This document shows positions 1 to 7,056 of a stretch of DNA of 25,183 nucleotides, in pieces. The notes beneath the pieces were generated by a model. That model did no database searches, was not told the origin of the DNA, and saw only the letters and a program-made list of their open reading frames with translations. The DNA is from Sabulitectum sp036743055 (GTDB lineage: Bacteria; Fermentibacterota; Fermentibacteria; Fermentibacterales; JCC-6), in assembly GCA_036743055.1 (NCBI GenBank), contig DAINQE010000037.1, positions 1 through 25,183 on the forward strand. Reading direction: 5' to 3'. A program made the translations under genes and the position numbers. Every line of letters starts with the position of its first letter. Position 1 is the stretch's first letter.

Positions 1-271
1 AACAATGATTGTACTGACTCTGTCTATCTCAATTGGTCTACACCGTGTTATGATTAATCAATTCGACAACGGAGTCAATAGGACTATTACGCTTTACATA
101 CTGCGAAATACAGGCGTTATCACTGAAGATACTTAGTTTGACAGAGTCGCGTTATATCTTTTACCCGATACCGACTGTAGTACTGCGATGTAGATAGCCT
201 TCCATGTAAAGGAACAAGCAAGCTCCAGCCAGGTGTTGCCAGGAGTCAGTGATGGTTGTCAGAAGCATCCG
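1..271. other. AT-rich non-coding left end
   Basis: I see no convincing gene here. The stretch is visibly richer in A+T than most of the window and stop codons are frequent in all frames. No tRNA, repeat array or insertion-sequence end was recognised. It may be the decayed flank of the adjacent toxin-antitoxin pair or the end of a gene lying outside the window. Confidence 0.5.
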
Positions 272-301
272 TTGCACGAGCAGTATCATTATAGTACTAT
301 A
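272..301 (+). promoter_or_regulatory. hicAB promoter with palindromic operator
   Basis: A -35 box TTGCAC (272-277) lies 17 bp from a -10 box TACTAT (295-300). The perfect 12-bp palindrome TATAGTACTATA (290-301) covers the -10 box and is flanked by a wider inverted repeat AGTAT/ATACT (282-286 and 299-303). HicB proteins with a DNA-binding C-terminal domain commonly repress their own operon, so this is a plausible operator. The predicted transcription start falls at about 307, on the hicA ATG. Confidence 0.5.
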
Positions 302-306
302 CTGAA

Positions 307-501
307 ATGCCAAGGAAGATAAGGGAGTTGATTCGGGATTTGAGGAAGGCGGGTTTCGTGGACCGCGGAGGGAAAGGCAGCCATCGAAACTTCACTCACC
401 CTAAGGGTGTGATGATAACACTGAGCGGCAGCCCTTCGGATGATGCGAAGAAGTATCAGGAACGCTCGGTGGAGAAAGCAGTTCGCGAGGTGATGGAATG
501 A
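307..501 (+). CDS. hicA: HicA family mRNA interferase toxin
   Basis: This 64-residue protein has the length and pattern of HicA (YcfA-like) toxins. It has an N-terminal helix (RELIRDLRKAGF), then a GGKGSH segment whose His26 matches the catalytic histidine, then a strand ending in HPKG. HicA folds like a small double-stranded RNA-binding domain and cuts mRNA, arresting translation until HicB neutralises it. The ATG at 307 has no Shine-Dalgarno sequence. It sits where the upstream promoter should start transcription, so the message may be leaderless. Its stop overlaps the hicB start by 4 bp (ATGA), which implies translational coupling. No downstream alternative start would preserve the N-terminal helix. 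Confidence 0.9.
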   Translation: MPRKIRELIRDLRKAGFVDRGGKGSHRNFTHPKGVMITLSGSPSDDAKKYQERSVEKAVREVME

Positions 502-857
502 AAACGAGTGACCGATATCTGAAGATCGTCGAATGGTCTGAAGAGGATCAGTGCTATGTCGGCACTTGTCCCGGACTGATGCTCGGAGGCGTCCATGGAA
601 ATGATGAAGCTGAGGTTTATCGGGAACTCTGCCAGGCGGTTGAAGAGTGGATCGAGATTTATGGGGTGGATGGCAAAGCCCTTCCCGCTGAAACCGCTGG
701 CAAGGATTACTCGGGGAAGTTCGTTCTTCGGGTTGGCACGGACCTGCACAGAGAACTGGCCATCGAGGCCCTGCGTCAGGGTGAAAGCCTGAATACCCAT
801 TGCGTGCATCTACTCCGGGAAGCCAGAACCCGCTACGGGAAGAAAGGGCAAAGCTAG
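498..857 (+). CDS. hicB: HicB family antitoxin with C-terminal RHH domain
   Basis: This 119-residue protein is the partner of the upstream HicA. Residues about 6-65 form the HicB partial RNase-H-like domain that binds and blocks the toxin, seen in YLKIVEWSEEDQCYVGTCPG followed by an acidic helical stretch. Residues about 72-112 (SGKFVLRVGTDLHRELAIEA) resemble the ribbon-helix-helix DNA-binding domain of HicB/Arc type. The antitoxin should therefore also autoregulate the operon, probably at the palindrome at 290-301. The gene overlaps hicA by 4 bp. Toxin-antitoxin pairs of this type are often horizontally acquired, and the A+T-rich upstream flank fits that. Confidence 0.9.
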   Translation: MKTSDRYLKIVEWSEEDQCYVGTCPGLMLGGVHGNDEAEVYRELCQAVEEWIEIYGVDGKALPAETAGKDYSGKFVLRVGTDLHRELAIEALRQGESLNTHCVHLLREARTRYGKKGQS

Positions 858-924
858 TTAAGCCAGTATTCCGAAAAGGTTTGAAGCGAGGATCAGCTCA
901 GGCCTGCTGAGTTTTCAGGACGCG

Positions 925-1131
925 CTACTCTTTCGGCTTTCGGTTTCGTGCGGCAGTATTCGCAAGAGGCAGTACTATTCCAACCACGAAAGCCATGTTC
1001 ACCGCTGTCTCCCAGTTCACGGCACCTGCCCCGTGGGCTATAAGGCTGTACAGGTAAGTCACGATAGCTGCGACTGCGAAGGTGACTGGTATAGTGACAG
1101 CCATTCTGATCATGAGACTCTTTGCACCCAT
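925..1131 (-). CDS. Small two-helix membrane protein
   Basis: This 68-residue protein has two hydrophobic segments, about residues 9-31 and 42-58. A short loop separates them and the C-terminus is basic (RNRKPKE). It is therefore predicted to be an integral membrane hairpin. The start is well supported: AAGGAG lies 9 nt before the ATG on the minus strand. I do not recognise the family; DUF2798-like two-helix proteins have a similar layout, but the match is not secure. It stands alone between hicAB, which points the other way, and the exchanger gene upstream, with about 150 bp on that side. Confidence 0.65.
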   Translation of the reverse strand: MGAKSLMIRMAVTIPVTFAVAAIVTYLYSLIAHGAGAVNWETAVNMAFVVGIVLPLANTAARNRKPKE

Positions 1132-1265
1132 TGTACTGATCTCCTTCTCTTCCTGGATTCAGGGCTGTTCCGCCTCAGCGTAACTGGCGTTTCAATATGA
1201 ATCTACGCCCTTCCAGCTACCCTGTCTACTTCATTGAGTTTTCTCCTGTGAAAACCACGCAAGAC

Positions 1266-1281
1266 CCCTGGTATTCCAGGG
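1266..1281 (-). terminator. Possible terminator hairpin after the exchanger gene
   Basis: CCCTGG and CCAGGG (1266-1271 and 1276-1281) form a 6-bp stem with a 4-nt loop directly behind the stop codon of the minus-strand exchanger gene. There is no good T-tract (GTCTTGCG follows), so intrinsic termination is uncertain. The rest of 1132-1265 shows nothing I can name. Confidence 0.3.
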
Positions 1282-1282
1282 C

Positions 1283-2218
1283 CTATCTGGGCCAGATCAT
1301 GAACAGGTAACCGCCGTATGCGGCAAGGAGGGCCGCCCCTTCAATTCTGTGGAGCTTTTGCCCGGTGTAGAGCATTGGCAGGAGAAGCAATGAGAACACG
1401 ACCACCACCATGCTGTCCAGCATTGATATGCCTGGTGCGTGGATCGGCTGCACGGTGGCTGCCACACCAAGTATCGCGAGCACATTGAAGATGTTCGAGC
1501 CTATGATGTTCCCAACGGCGATGTCCGGCTGTTTTCGAATAGCGGCTACCAGCGAGGTTGCAAGCTCCGGCATGCTCGTTCCCGCGGCGATCACTGTTAG
1601 TCCGATGACCGCTTCGCTCAAACCAAGAGTTCTGGCCAGCAGCACCGAATGATCCACAAGGAGTCCGGAGCCAAGTACAAGAACTGTCAACCCGCCGAGG
1701 ATCCAGGCAACATCAATCAGCCAGTGCCGCGAGATGGACAGAGACGATCCTTCGGTGTCATCGGCCTCTGCGTTTCTTCCCCGGACCGCGGTCAGCCATG
1801 TGTAGGCGACGATTCCCGCGGTAAGCAGCAAACCCTCTGCACGACCGATGGATCCGTTGAGGAGAAGTAGAGGAAGGAGCAGCGCAGCTCCCAGTGCTAT
1901 GGGGGCGTCCTGCCTGATTACCTGCCTTTTGACCGGAATGGGACAGAGGAGGGCGGTAATCCCCAGAATGATCCCTATGTTGAAGGAGTTAGAACCCAGG
2001 ACATTGCCTATGGAGATATCGCCCTGGTTTGCCAGGGCGGCCTTCAGGCTCACCACCAGTTCCGGGGAGCTGGTACCGAACGCCACAATGGTAAGGCCGA
2101 CCATGAGGCGGCTCAACCCGGCTCTCAGAGCAAGGGAGGTCGAACCTCTCACAAGACCTTCCGCGCCGGCGAAGAGAAGAAGAAGTGACGCGAGAATGAA
2201 GGCGATCTCAGTGATCAT
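1283..2218 (-). CDS. Calcium/sodium antiporter (YrbG/CaxA-like)
   Basis: This 311-residue polytopic membrane protein belongs to the Ca2+/cation antiporter superfamily. The two inverted alpha-repeats that form the ion site are both visible: GTSSPE (48-53) with GNVLGSNSFN (71-80), and GTSMPE (213-218) with GNIIGSNIFN (236-245). About ten hydrophobic segments are present, split by a short hydrophilic loop near residues 145-165 (RGRNAEADDTEGSS). Such proteins exchange cytoplasmic Ca2+ for Na+ or H+ across the inner membrane. Length and topology match the bacterial YrbG group. I see no strong Shine-Dalgarno before the ATG. The upstream lipoprotein gene is separated by a hairpin, so this gene may have its own weak promoter or depend on readthrough. 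Confidence 0.93.
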   Translation of the reverse strand: MITEIAFILASLLLLFAGAEGLVRGSTSLALRAGLSRLMVGLTIVAFGTSSPELVVSLKAALANQGDISIGNVLGSNSFNIGIILGITALLCPIPVKRQVIRQDAPIALGAALLLPLLLLNGSIGRAEGLLLTAGIVAYTWLTAVRGRNAEADDTEGSSLSISRHWLIDVAWILGGLTVLVLGSGLLVDHSVLLARTLGLSEAVIGLTVIAAGTSMPELATSLVAAIRKQPDIAVGNIIGSNIFNVLAILGVAATVQPIHAPGISMLDSMVVVVFSLLLLPMLYTGQKLHRIEGAALLAAYGGYLFMIWPR

Positions 2219-2261
2219 GGTTCACTGGTTGTTTCAGATTCAGCCGGCCTGGATGCAGAAC

Positions 2262-2281
2262 GGGCGGCCCGAAGGCCGCCC
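2262..2281 (-). terminator. Hairpin terminator behind the Glu-rich lipoprotein gene
   Basis: GGGCGGCC (2262-2269) and GGCCGCCC (2274-2281) form an 8-bp G+C stem with a tetraloop, 23 bp after the lipoprotein stop on the minus strand. The sequence following the stem is only weakly T-rich (GTTCTGC). The same GGGCGGCC/GGCCGCCC stem recurs in the terminators near 20.2 and 20.6 kb, so it looks like a preferred terminator stem in this genome. Confidence 0.5.
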
Positions 2282-2304
2282 GCCTGTGCATGTAGCCTGA
2301 ATGT

Positions 2305-2619
2305 TTACTCGGTGGCCTCTTCAGGAGCGGGCTCCTCGACGACCTCTTCGACGACCTCGGTGGCCTCTTCGACCATCTCTTCGCCCTCTTCGATCATCTC
2401 TTCGGCTTCCTCGATCATCTCTTCGCCCTCTTCGATGACCTCTTCGCCCTCTATGACTTCTTCCTCGACTACTTCTTCATCGACGGGAGTCTCTTCAACG
2501 ACTTCCTCTTCGACTACTTCTTCGTCGGTGGTGGCTTCATCAGCAGGAGCGGGCTCGCCGCAGGCGAGACCGAAGAAAGCGAGACCGAGTACCATCAGTG
2601 CGATTGAGAACATTCTCAT
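2305..2619 (-). CDS. Small Glu-rich repeat lipoprotein
   Basis: This 104-residue protein has a signal peptide (residues 1-19) ending in a weak lipobox, GLAC, with Cys20 as the likely lipidated residue. The mature part is extraordinarily acidic: about 39 of 85 residues are Glu, and there is no Lys or Arg. It is built from degenerate units such as EEVVEEE, then EEMIEEGEEMIEEAEEM, bounded by Pro/Ala-rich ends. The start is firm, with GGAGGG 8 nt before the ATG and a good promoter upstream. It could be an extended, strongly anionic periplasmic or surface tether that binds cations. Its neighbour is a Ca2+ exchanger, but any functional link is inference. I know no named family for it. Confidence 0.75.
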   Translation of the reverse strand: MRMFSIALMVLGLAFFGLACGEPAPADEATTDEEVVEEEVVEETPVDEEVVEEEVIEGEEVIEEGEEMIEEAEEMIEEGEEMVEEATEVVEEVVEEPAPEEATE

Positions 2620-2708
2620 TTTGCAATCCCTCCGGATTTTTCAGTGTAACGATGTACCAGTATTTTGATTCACCCCTGAATCACGGGTCCTTCACCCGAA
2701 TATGCGCA

Positions 2709-2737
2709 ATTATCGCACTCTGCGGACTTCCAGTCAA
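2709..2737 (-). promoter_or_regulatory. Sigma-70-type promoter for the Glu-rich lipoprotein
   Basis: On the minus strand TTGACT (2737-2732) is 17 bp from GATAAT (2714-2709), close to consensus. The -35 overlaps the stop codon of the upstream ribonuclease HIII gene. The leader of about 80 nt contains two small hairpins: CGGGT/ACCCG (2684-2688/2694-2698) and GATTCA/TGAATC (2667-2672/2677-2682). Confidence 0.6.
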
Positions 2738-3642
2738 GTCCCCCCGGTCATCCTGAGCGTGTTGGAAAAGTGGATCTTTCCCACCATGGGCAGCACCGCT
2801 GCACCCTTGATCTTCACCAGGAGTCTGCCGATCCTGTCAACATCGGAACCTGCTCCGGGCTTGAGAGTTACACCGTGGATGGCTGAAAGCTCCTCGAGCC
2901 TTATGAGGTAGACGGACCTGGCGATGATGGAGGCGGCGGCAACCGCCGGTTCCTTGTCCTCGGCCTTTACCATGAGCTGTATGTTGCTCGCTCCCTCCGG
3001 AAGCCAGGGCCTGAGCCGTTCCATGGAGCAGAACCTGTCTATGATGATCTGGCCGGTTTCTGCCTTCTTCAGAACGCCTTCAATGGCTTTTCCGTGGGCC
3101 ATTGCCTGGATGTCCAGGCTGTTCATGCCTCGGTTCGTGAGGCTTGCGAAGAGGGCGTTGTACTCCTGCGGTTCGACAGAGTGGACCCACCACTGGATGC
3201 TCTGCATTTCGGTGATCTTCCTGTAGAGGCTTTCCACGGTAGCCGCAGAGAGTCTCTTGGAGTCTCCGGCGCCCATATTCCTGAGCAGTTCTGCGGTTTG
3301 ATCATCGCAACGGACCGCCGCGGCAACGATCGGGCCGAAGTAGTCGCCCTTGCCGGCTTCGTCTGTGCCTGTTCTTATGCCCTTCGTCTGGATGGTTGCG
3401 CTCTGCTCTGCCTGGGTAAGGAGCTGCAGCGCTTCGTTTTGCAGGCTCTGGTCTCCCCCTGAGACAACTGCGGAGCAACCCTTCTTCTTCGAATGGTAGA
3501 GGTTCACCGCGCAGCGGGTATCGCCCCTTCTGAGCTTCAGCTGTACGCCGTAGGGAAGCTCTTTCTGCCCGTCAACCGTTATTCCTGCGTTGTTCAGCCT
3601 GGTCAGGGACCGGGCAAGGTGCTTCTTAAGCTCCTCAGTCAC
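2734..3642 (-). CDS. rnhC: Ribonuclease HIII
   Basis: This 302-residue enzyme cleaves the RNA strand of RNA:DNA hybrids. The diagnostic RNase HIII motif TDEAGKGDYFGP contains the first catalytic Asp and the Glu/Gly-rich turn that distinguish HIII from HII. It is followed by GAGDSKRLS, and the further acidic residues fit the type 2 RNase H fold. The first ~90 residues correspond to the TBP-like substrate-binding domain typical of HIII. I chose the GTG at 3642, which overlaps the upstream stop by 8 bp (GTGACTGA). A TTG at 3678 would add 12 residues and cannot be excluded. It is the last gene of a glycosyltransferase-DUF3108-rnhC operon. Confidence 0.92.
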   Translation of the reverse strand: MTEELKKHLARSLTRLNNAGITVDGQKELPYGVQLKLRRGDTRCAVNLYHSKKKGCSAVVSGGDQSLQNEALQLLTQAEQSATIQTKGIRTGTDEAGKGDYFGPIVAAAVRCDDQTAELLRNMGAGDSKRLSAATVESLYRKITEMQSIQWWVHSVEPQEYNALFASLTNRGMNSLDIQAMAHGKAIEGVLKKAETGQIIIDRFCSMERLRPWLPEGASNIQLMVKAEDKEPAVAAASIIARSVYLIRLEELSAIHGVTLKPGAGSDVDRIGRLLVKIKGAAVLPMVGKIHFSNTLRMTGGT

Positions 3643-4447
3643 CGGCGAAGGGGTTTTCCACTTCCAGGGGGGTTCCAACGGTGTAGTCCTGAAGCATGCA
3701 GGTTATCTCCCCTATTACGATGGAGGCGCTCATGAGAACGGGCATGTGCCTCTCGTCGTCGGTCACCCAGATGAATATCTCTCCCTGCTGGTTGAAGAGC
3801 CCCTCTCCCCTGAGAACTGGGTGGAGCTGTATGCAGTCGAAGGTGCCGGCCCTGGTCCTGATGGAGCCCCTTTCCAGGACCTCAACCTCCATCGGGTAGT
3901 TGTCGTTGTCCACATGAACGTCGATGAAGAAGTTGTTCCCTGGAGTGAGGTCCCTGGTCCTGGCGTAGTAGAAGGCGCCCAGCACGTCCAGGGCGTGGGG
4001 GGGAATGGGAATGCAGGCCAGTTCAGGGTCGTCCTCTTCGGGGTAGTACGCGTAGCCCTCCTCCTGGTCGAAGTACATCTCCTCTGTGTTGGAGTAGTCA
4101 CCCTCCTGGAGGCTCTTCATGTATGTGAGGCTGTGGAGCTGAACTATGTCCAGCAGCGATTCGTTCACATCGCGCACCTCGAAGAAGCTGCTGAAGGCGG
4201 GGTTTGAGTTGGCCTCGGCGGTGAGTGTGTAGGCAAGGAGGCCGTCGTGGTCCACCGGGCCCGTTACGCTGAGGGATGCGGTACCGGCCTTGATGATGCC
4301 GTACTCAACGCTGAAGACGAGCCTTTCCCCGGGACCCCAGGCGGTGTTCTCAACGTACCTTCTCTGGTAGTCGCCCCAGTCCCAGACCGTGCCGTAGCCC
4401 ATGCTGCAGGTGAAGATTACCGCCGCCAGAAGAAGAGCCGTTCTCAT
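3635..4447 (-). CDS. DUF3108 domain protein, exported
   Basis: This 270-residue protein starts with an N-terminal signal peptide (MRTALLLAAVIFTCSMGYG). The body carries DUF3108 hallmarks: GERLVFSVEYGIIKAGTASL near residues 40-60, then AGTFDCIQLHPVL and GEIFIWVTDDERHMPVLM in the C-terminal half. DUF3108 proteins are periplasmic or outer-membrane-associated beta-rich proteins of unknown biochemical role, often near envelope or lipid functions. The upstream glycosyltransferase ends 43 bp before this start, and the gene overlaps rnhC, so all three are probably co-transcribed. Export is clear from the sequence; the function is not. Confidence 0.85.
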   Translation of the reverse strand: MRTALLLAAVIFTCSMGYGTVWDWGDYQRRYVENTAWGPGERLVFSVEYGIIKAGTASLSVTGPVDHDGLLAYTLTAEANSNPAFSSFFEVRDVNESLLDIVQLHSLTYMKSLQEGDYSNTEEMYFDQEEGYAYYPEEDDPELACIPIPPHALDVLGAFYYARTRDLTPGNNFFIDVHVDNDNYPMEVEVLERGSIRTRAGTFDCIQLHPVLRGEGLFNQQGEIFIWVTDDERHMPVLMSASIVIGEITCMLQDYTVGTPLEVENPFAGD

Positions 4448-4490
4448 TCTATTCCCCGTCCTTTCGGAAACTGTGTTCCGTAATGCTACA

Positions 4491-5297
4491 TCACCGGAGG
4501 CGCAGTTGTTCCATTACCCCTGCCCAGCCTTCCGCGGCTGAGGCCATTGAGAACTCCGCCCTCCAGCGCTCGATGGCGTTAGCGCTAAGATAACTCCACA
4601 ACCCGCGGTCCTCCATGATGTGCCTCATCTGGGAGGCCAGCTGAACATGGTTCCCCGGGGAGTGGTAAAGCCCTGAGATGCCATCGGCCACTATGTCCCT
4701 GTGGCGGCCAGAGGGTGTTGAGAGCACGGGCATTCCCACTGCCATGAGCGCTATTGCGCCTTCTCCCCCTTCATTTCCCGTAAGGTGGGGCAGCACCGCT
4801 ACGGTGGCGGTTGCTGTGCGCTCCGCTCCCCCGGCCAGCCTTCCCTCCGGGATGGTCTCGTTGGCTGCCGCTCCCTTCTGCAGGATGCACTTCACATTTT
4901 CAGGGAGCATCTCCAGGGCCCTGAGAAAGGTTTTCAGCCCGGAACCGGGTTGACCGCTGCCGCAGTAAAGGAAGTTCATTGCCCTTCTGTCGGGCTCGGG
5001 CTGATCACTCACCGGCGACACCGGGATGTGGATGACCTGCCTGTTCCTGCCCTGCCCCCACCGGTGAATCCTGATGTTCTGCCTTCCCGGAAGCATATGT
5101 TCATTTTCATGAATGTGTTCGGCTTCGGTGTACCACACCACCGGGATGCCTGGGGGGAGGTCGGGCATTGATTCACGGTTCATGACCACCGCGGCCCGGG
5201 GCTGGCCCTCCAGTTCCCCGCCGGCTGTCCTGATGGCCTCCGCCACCATGTCCGCCCTGTTCCCCGGCTCTTTTCCCCTCAGCAGCAGTATCCTCAT
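4491..5297 (-). CDS. Glycosyltransferase, group 1-like
   Basis: This 268-residue protein resembles the GT-B fold. The N-terminal part is a shortened Rossmann-like domain (MRILLLRGKEPGNRADM). The C-terminal half has the typical donor-binding features: GMPVLSTPSGRHRDIVADGISGLY matches the family pattern of a Gly-Pro loop, an acidic residue and an NG(L/F)L-like turn. It is shorter than usual for group 1 enzymes (about 350-400), so the N-terminal acceptor domain is reduced. The ATG at 5297 is chosen because AAAGGA lies just upstream and the likely promoter lies between it and the alternative ATG at 5333. It leads a three-gene minus-strand operon. The sugar and acceptor cannot be told from sequence. 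Confidence 0.75.
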   Translation of the reverse strand: MRILLLRGKEPGNRADMVAEAIRTAGGELEGQPRAAVVMNRESMPDLPPGIPVVWYTEAEHIHENEHMLPGRQNIRIHRWGQGRNRQVIHIPVSPVSDQPEPDRRAMNFLYCGSGQPGSGLKTFLRALEMLPENVKCILQKGAAANETIPEGRLAGGAERTATATVAVLPHLTGNEGGEGAIALMAVGMPVLSTPSGRHRDIVADGISGLYHSPGNHVQLASQMRHIMEDRGLWSYLSANAIERWRAEFSMASAAEGWAGVMEQLRLR

Positions 5298-5300
5298 TCT

Positions 5301-5350
5301 TTGTCCTTTCCGTGCTGAGCTTTTATAAATCATAGTGGACCTCGAGGGAA
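5301..5350. promoter_or_regulatory. Divergent promoter with self-complementary -10
   Basis: The plus-strand promoter reads TTGTCC (5301-5306), 17 bp, TATAAA (5324-5329), giving a leader of about 34 nt for the aminotransferase. The -10 lies inside the palindrome TTTATAAA (5322-5329). The minus strand therefore also reads TATAAA at 5327-5322, with a weak -35 TTCCCT at 5350-5345, and would start about 18 nt before the glycosyltransferase ATG at 5297. Confidence 0.5.
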
Positions 5351-5369
5351 CCTGCGGGAAGGATGTGAG

Positions 5370-6545
5370 ATGGCCCGGGATACATCAAAGAGGATGAAAG
5401 CCGTTCGGATGCCTCCCATCCACGGAATAATGGACAGGGTGCGGGAAATGAAGGCCAGGAATGAGCGGGTGTTCCCCATGGCGCAGGCTGTGCCATGGTA
5501 CGGCCCGCCCGAGGCCGCTGTGAAGCGCCTGGCTGAAAGGATGGGCGAGGGTGGATTCCACTTCTACAGCCCTGATCCAGGGGCTCTTCGAACCCGGCAG
5601 GCCCTTGCGGGGGATTTTTCGCGGCGCAGGGGCATCCAGCTTGACCCGGCTTGTGAGCTGCACCTTACCTGCGGAGCAAGCCAGGCATTCCTGGGGGCCC
5701 TTCTTGCGGTTGCCGACCCCGGGGACAGGGCGGTGGTACTCTCGCCCTACTACTTCGACCATGTGTTCGCCATACAGTTCTCCAGCCTGGAGCTGGTGGA
5801 GATACCCATGACCGAGGGGAACGGCTGGGAGATACCCTGGGATGAACTTGAGAAAGCGGTGTCACAGGCATCGGTGATGGTGCTGGTGAACCCGGGGAAC
5901 CCAACAGGAGCCGTGCTTTCCGAGGCTGAGCTGCGCAGGCTGGTTTCCCTCACCGGGGACTGCGGCTGCTCGCTGATAGTGGACGAGACCTACGAGCGGT
6001 TCAACTTCGACGGCAGCCCGTGGCACCCCTGGGAGGACCACAGGCCGGAGCATGTGCTGACGATAGGCAGCTTCTCAAAGAGCTACAGCCTCTCAGGCTG
6101 GAGGCTGGGATACCTGTTCGGCTCCGCTGAGGTTCTCACCGAGGCCCTCAAGGTGCAGGATTCCGTTGTGATATGCCCCCCCACCCCATCCCAGATACTC
6201 CTCGAGGAATGCCTGGCGTTTTATGACTGGGTGGAAAGACGGTCCCAAGAGGTGCTATCCAGGCGGGAACTCTGCCGAACCGCTATGGAACGGGCGGCGG
6301 GGATTCAGTGGAGGGATCCGGGAGGCGGGTTCTTCACCCTTGCAGCCCTTCCGCCTGGCATGGACGGATACGCTGCTGCTAACCATCTGCTGGATGAGTA
6401 CGGAATAGCCACCATTCCCGGGGAGGCCTTCGGAGACTCAGGCGCATCTCACCTGCGGTTCAGCTTTGGATGCCTGTCGGACCACGACCTGGAGCCGGCC
6501 ATGGAGGCCCTGGCTTCGGTGGATCTCAGCTCTATCTCTCCCTGA
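5370..6545 (+). CDS. PLP-dependent class I/II aminotransferase
   Basis: This 391-residue fold-type I aminotransferase has the expected landmarks. These are the cofactor-pocket CGASQAF (101-107), NPGNPTG (174-180), VDETYE (204-209), the PLP-binding SFSKSYSLSGWRLGY with Lys237 as the Schiff-base lysine, and a C-terminal HLRFSFG whose Arg should bind the substrate carboxylate. The length matches aspartate/aromatic aminotransferases of the AspC/PatA type. The exact amino donor cannot be read from sequence. The ATG at 5370 has GGAAGGA about 6 nt upstream. Its 3' end overlaps the convergent DUF4416 gene by 14 bp. Confidence 0.92.
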   Translation: MARDTSKRMKAVRMPPIHGIMDRVREMKARNERVFPMAQAVPWYGPPEAAVKRLAERMGEGGFHFYSPDPGALRTRQALAGDFSRRRGIQLDPACELHLTCGASQAFLGALLAVADPGDRAVVLSPYYFDHVFAIQFSSLELVEIPMTEGNGWEIPWDELEKAVSQASVMVLVNPGNPTGAVLSEAELRRLVSLTGDCGCSLIVDETYERFNFDGSPWHPWEDHRPEHVLTIGSFSKSYSLSGWRLGYLFGSAEVLTEALKVQDSVVICPPTPSQILLEECLAFYDWVERRSQEVLSRRELCRTAMERAAGIQWRDPGGGFFTLAALPPGMDGYAAANHLLDEYGIATIPGEAFGDSGASHLRFSFGCLSDHDLEPAMEALASVDLSSISP

Positions 6546-7056
6546 GCATCTTTCTGTAGAGCCTTTTCGCCTCAAGGAAGAAACCGTTGAACCTGCCGTC
6601 GATGAAGTCGGCGAAGCTGTGGTCCGGGCCGTGGAACGAGCCGAACCTGTAGCGAAGGCACTTGTGGGCGTAGACTCCCTGGCTCAGGTATATCTTGTCC
6701 GGGGCGTACTTGCAGCTGGCAAGCACCAGCTTCCCGTGGTCGAGGTATCCAGGGTCTATGTTGACCATCCTGCTGCCCTCTCCTCCGCACCTCGCTTCCA
6801 CCTCGATGCAGCGGAGCTTCCAGCCGGCGAGGGCCGACGGGTCCTGCAGGGCGAAGCAGTACCACTTCCTCCGTTGCTCGCCGCCCATCTCCTGGATGTA
6901 GTAGTCGCTCATGTCGAAGGGGTAGTCGCCGCTTTCCATCACGGGGCTGCCCATGAAGGCTTCCACCGCCTCCACCGCCTCCACCAGCCGGTGGGGATCA
7001 CAGTAAAGGAAGCTGAAGCTGGGAAGAACGGGCAGCGGTTCCTCAGGAAGTGACAT
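6532..7056 (-). CDS. DUF4416 family protein
   Basis: This 174-residue cytoplasmic protein closely fits the DUF4416 pattern. It has an N-terminal FSFLYCDP strand, then the conserved PFDMSDYY, then RMVNIDPGYLDHGKLVLAS, then DKIYLSQGVYAHKCLRY, and a C-terminal PDHSFADF. The function of DUF4416 is unknown; it occurs mainly in anaerobes. An AAGGAGG Shine-Dalgarno supports the ATG at 7056, which lies inside the 3' end of the upstream acetyltransferase-like gene (14-bp overlap), so the two are coupled. The 3' end also overlaps the convergent aminotransferase by 14 bp. Confidence 0.88.
   Translation of the reverse strand: MSLPEEPLPVLPSFSFLYCDPHRLVEAVEAVEAFMGSPVMESGDYPFDMSDYYIQEMGGEQRRKWYCFALQDPSALAGWKLRCIEVEARCGGEGSRMVNIDPGYLDHGKLVLASCKYAPDKIYLSQGVYAHKCLRYRFGSFHGPDHSFADFIDGRFNGFFLEAKRLYRKMLRER

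Noticed and set aside
2305..2619. DNA repeats of the lipoprotein gene as a CRISPR or satellite array
   Set aside because: The repeats are short, in-frame, degenerate Glu/Val/Met codons without spacers; they are explained by the protein.
2312..2668. Ser-rich plus-strand frame (118 codons)
   Set aside because: It is the reverse complement of the Glu-rich lipoprotein repeats; GAG/GAA repeats read as Ser codons on the other strand. The minus-strand gene has the promoter, Shine-Dalgarno and signal peptide.
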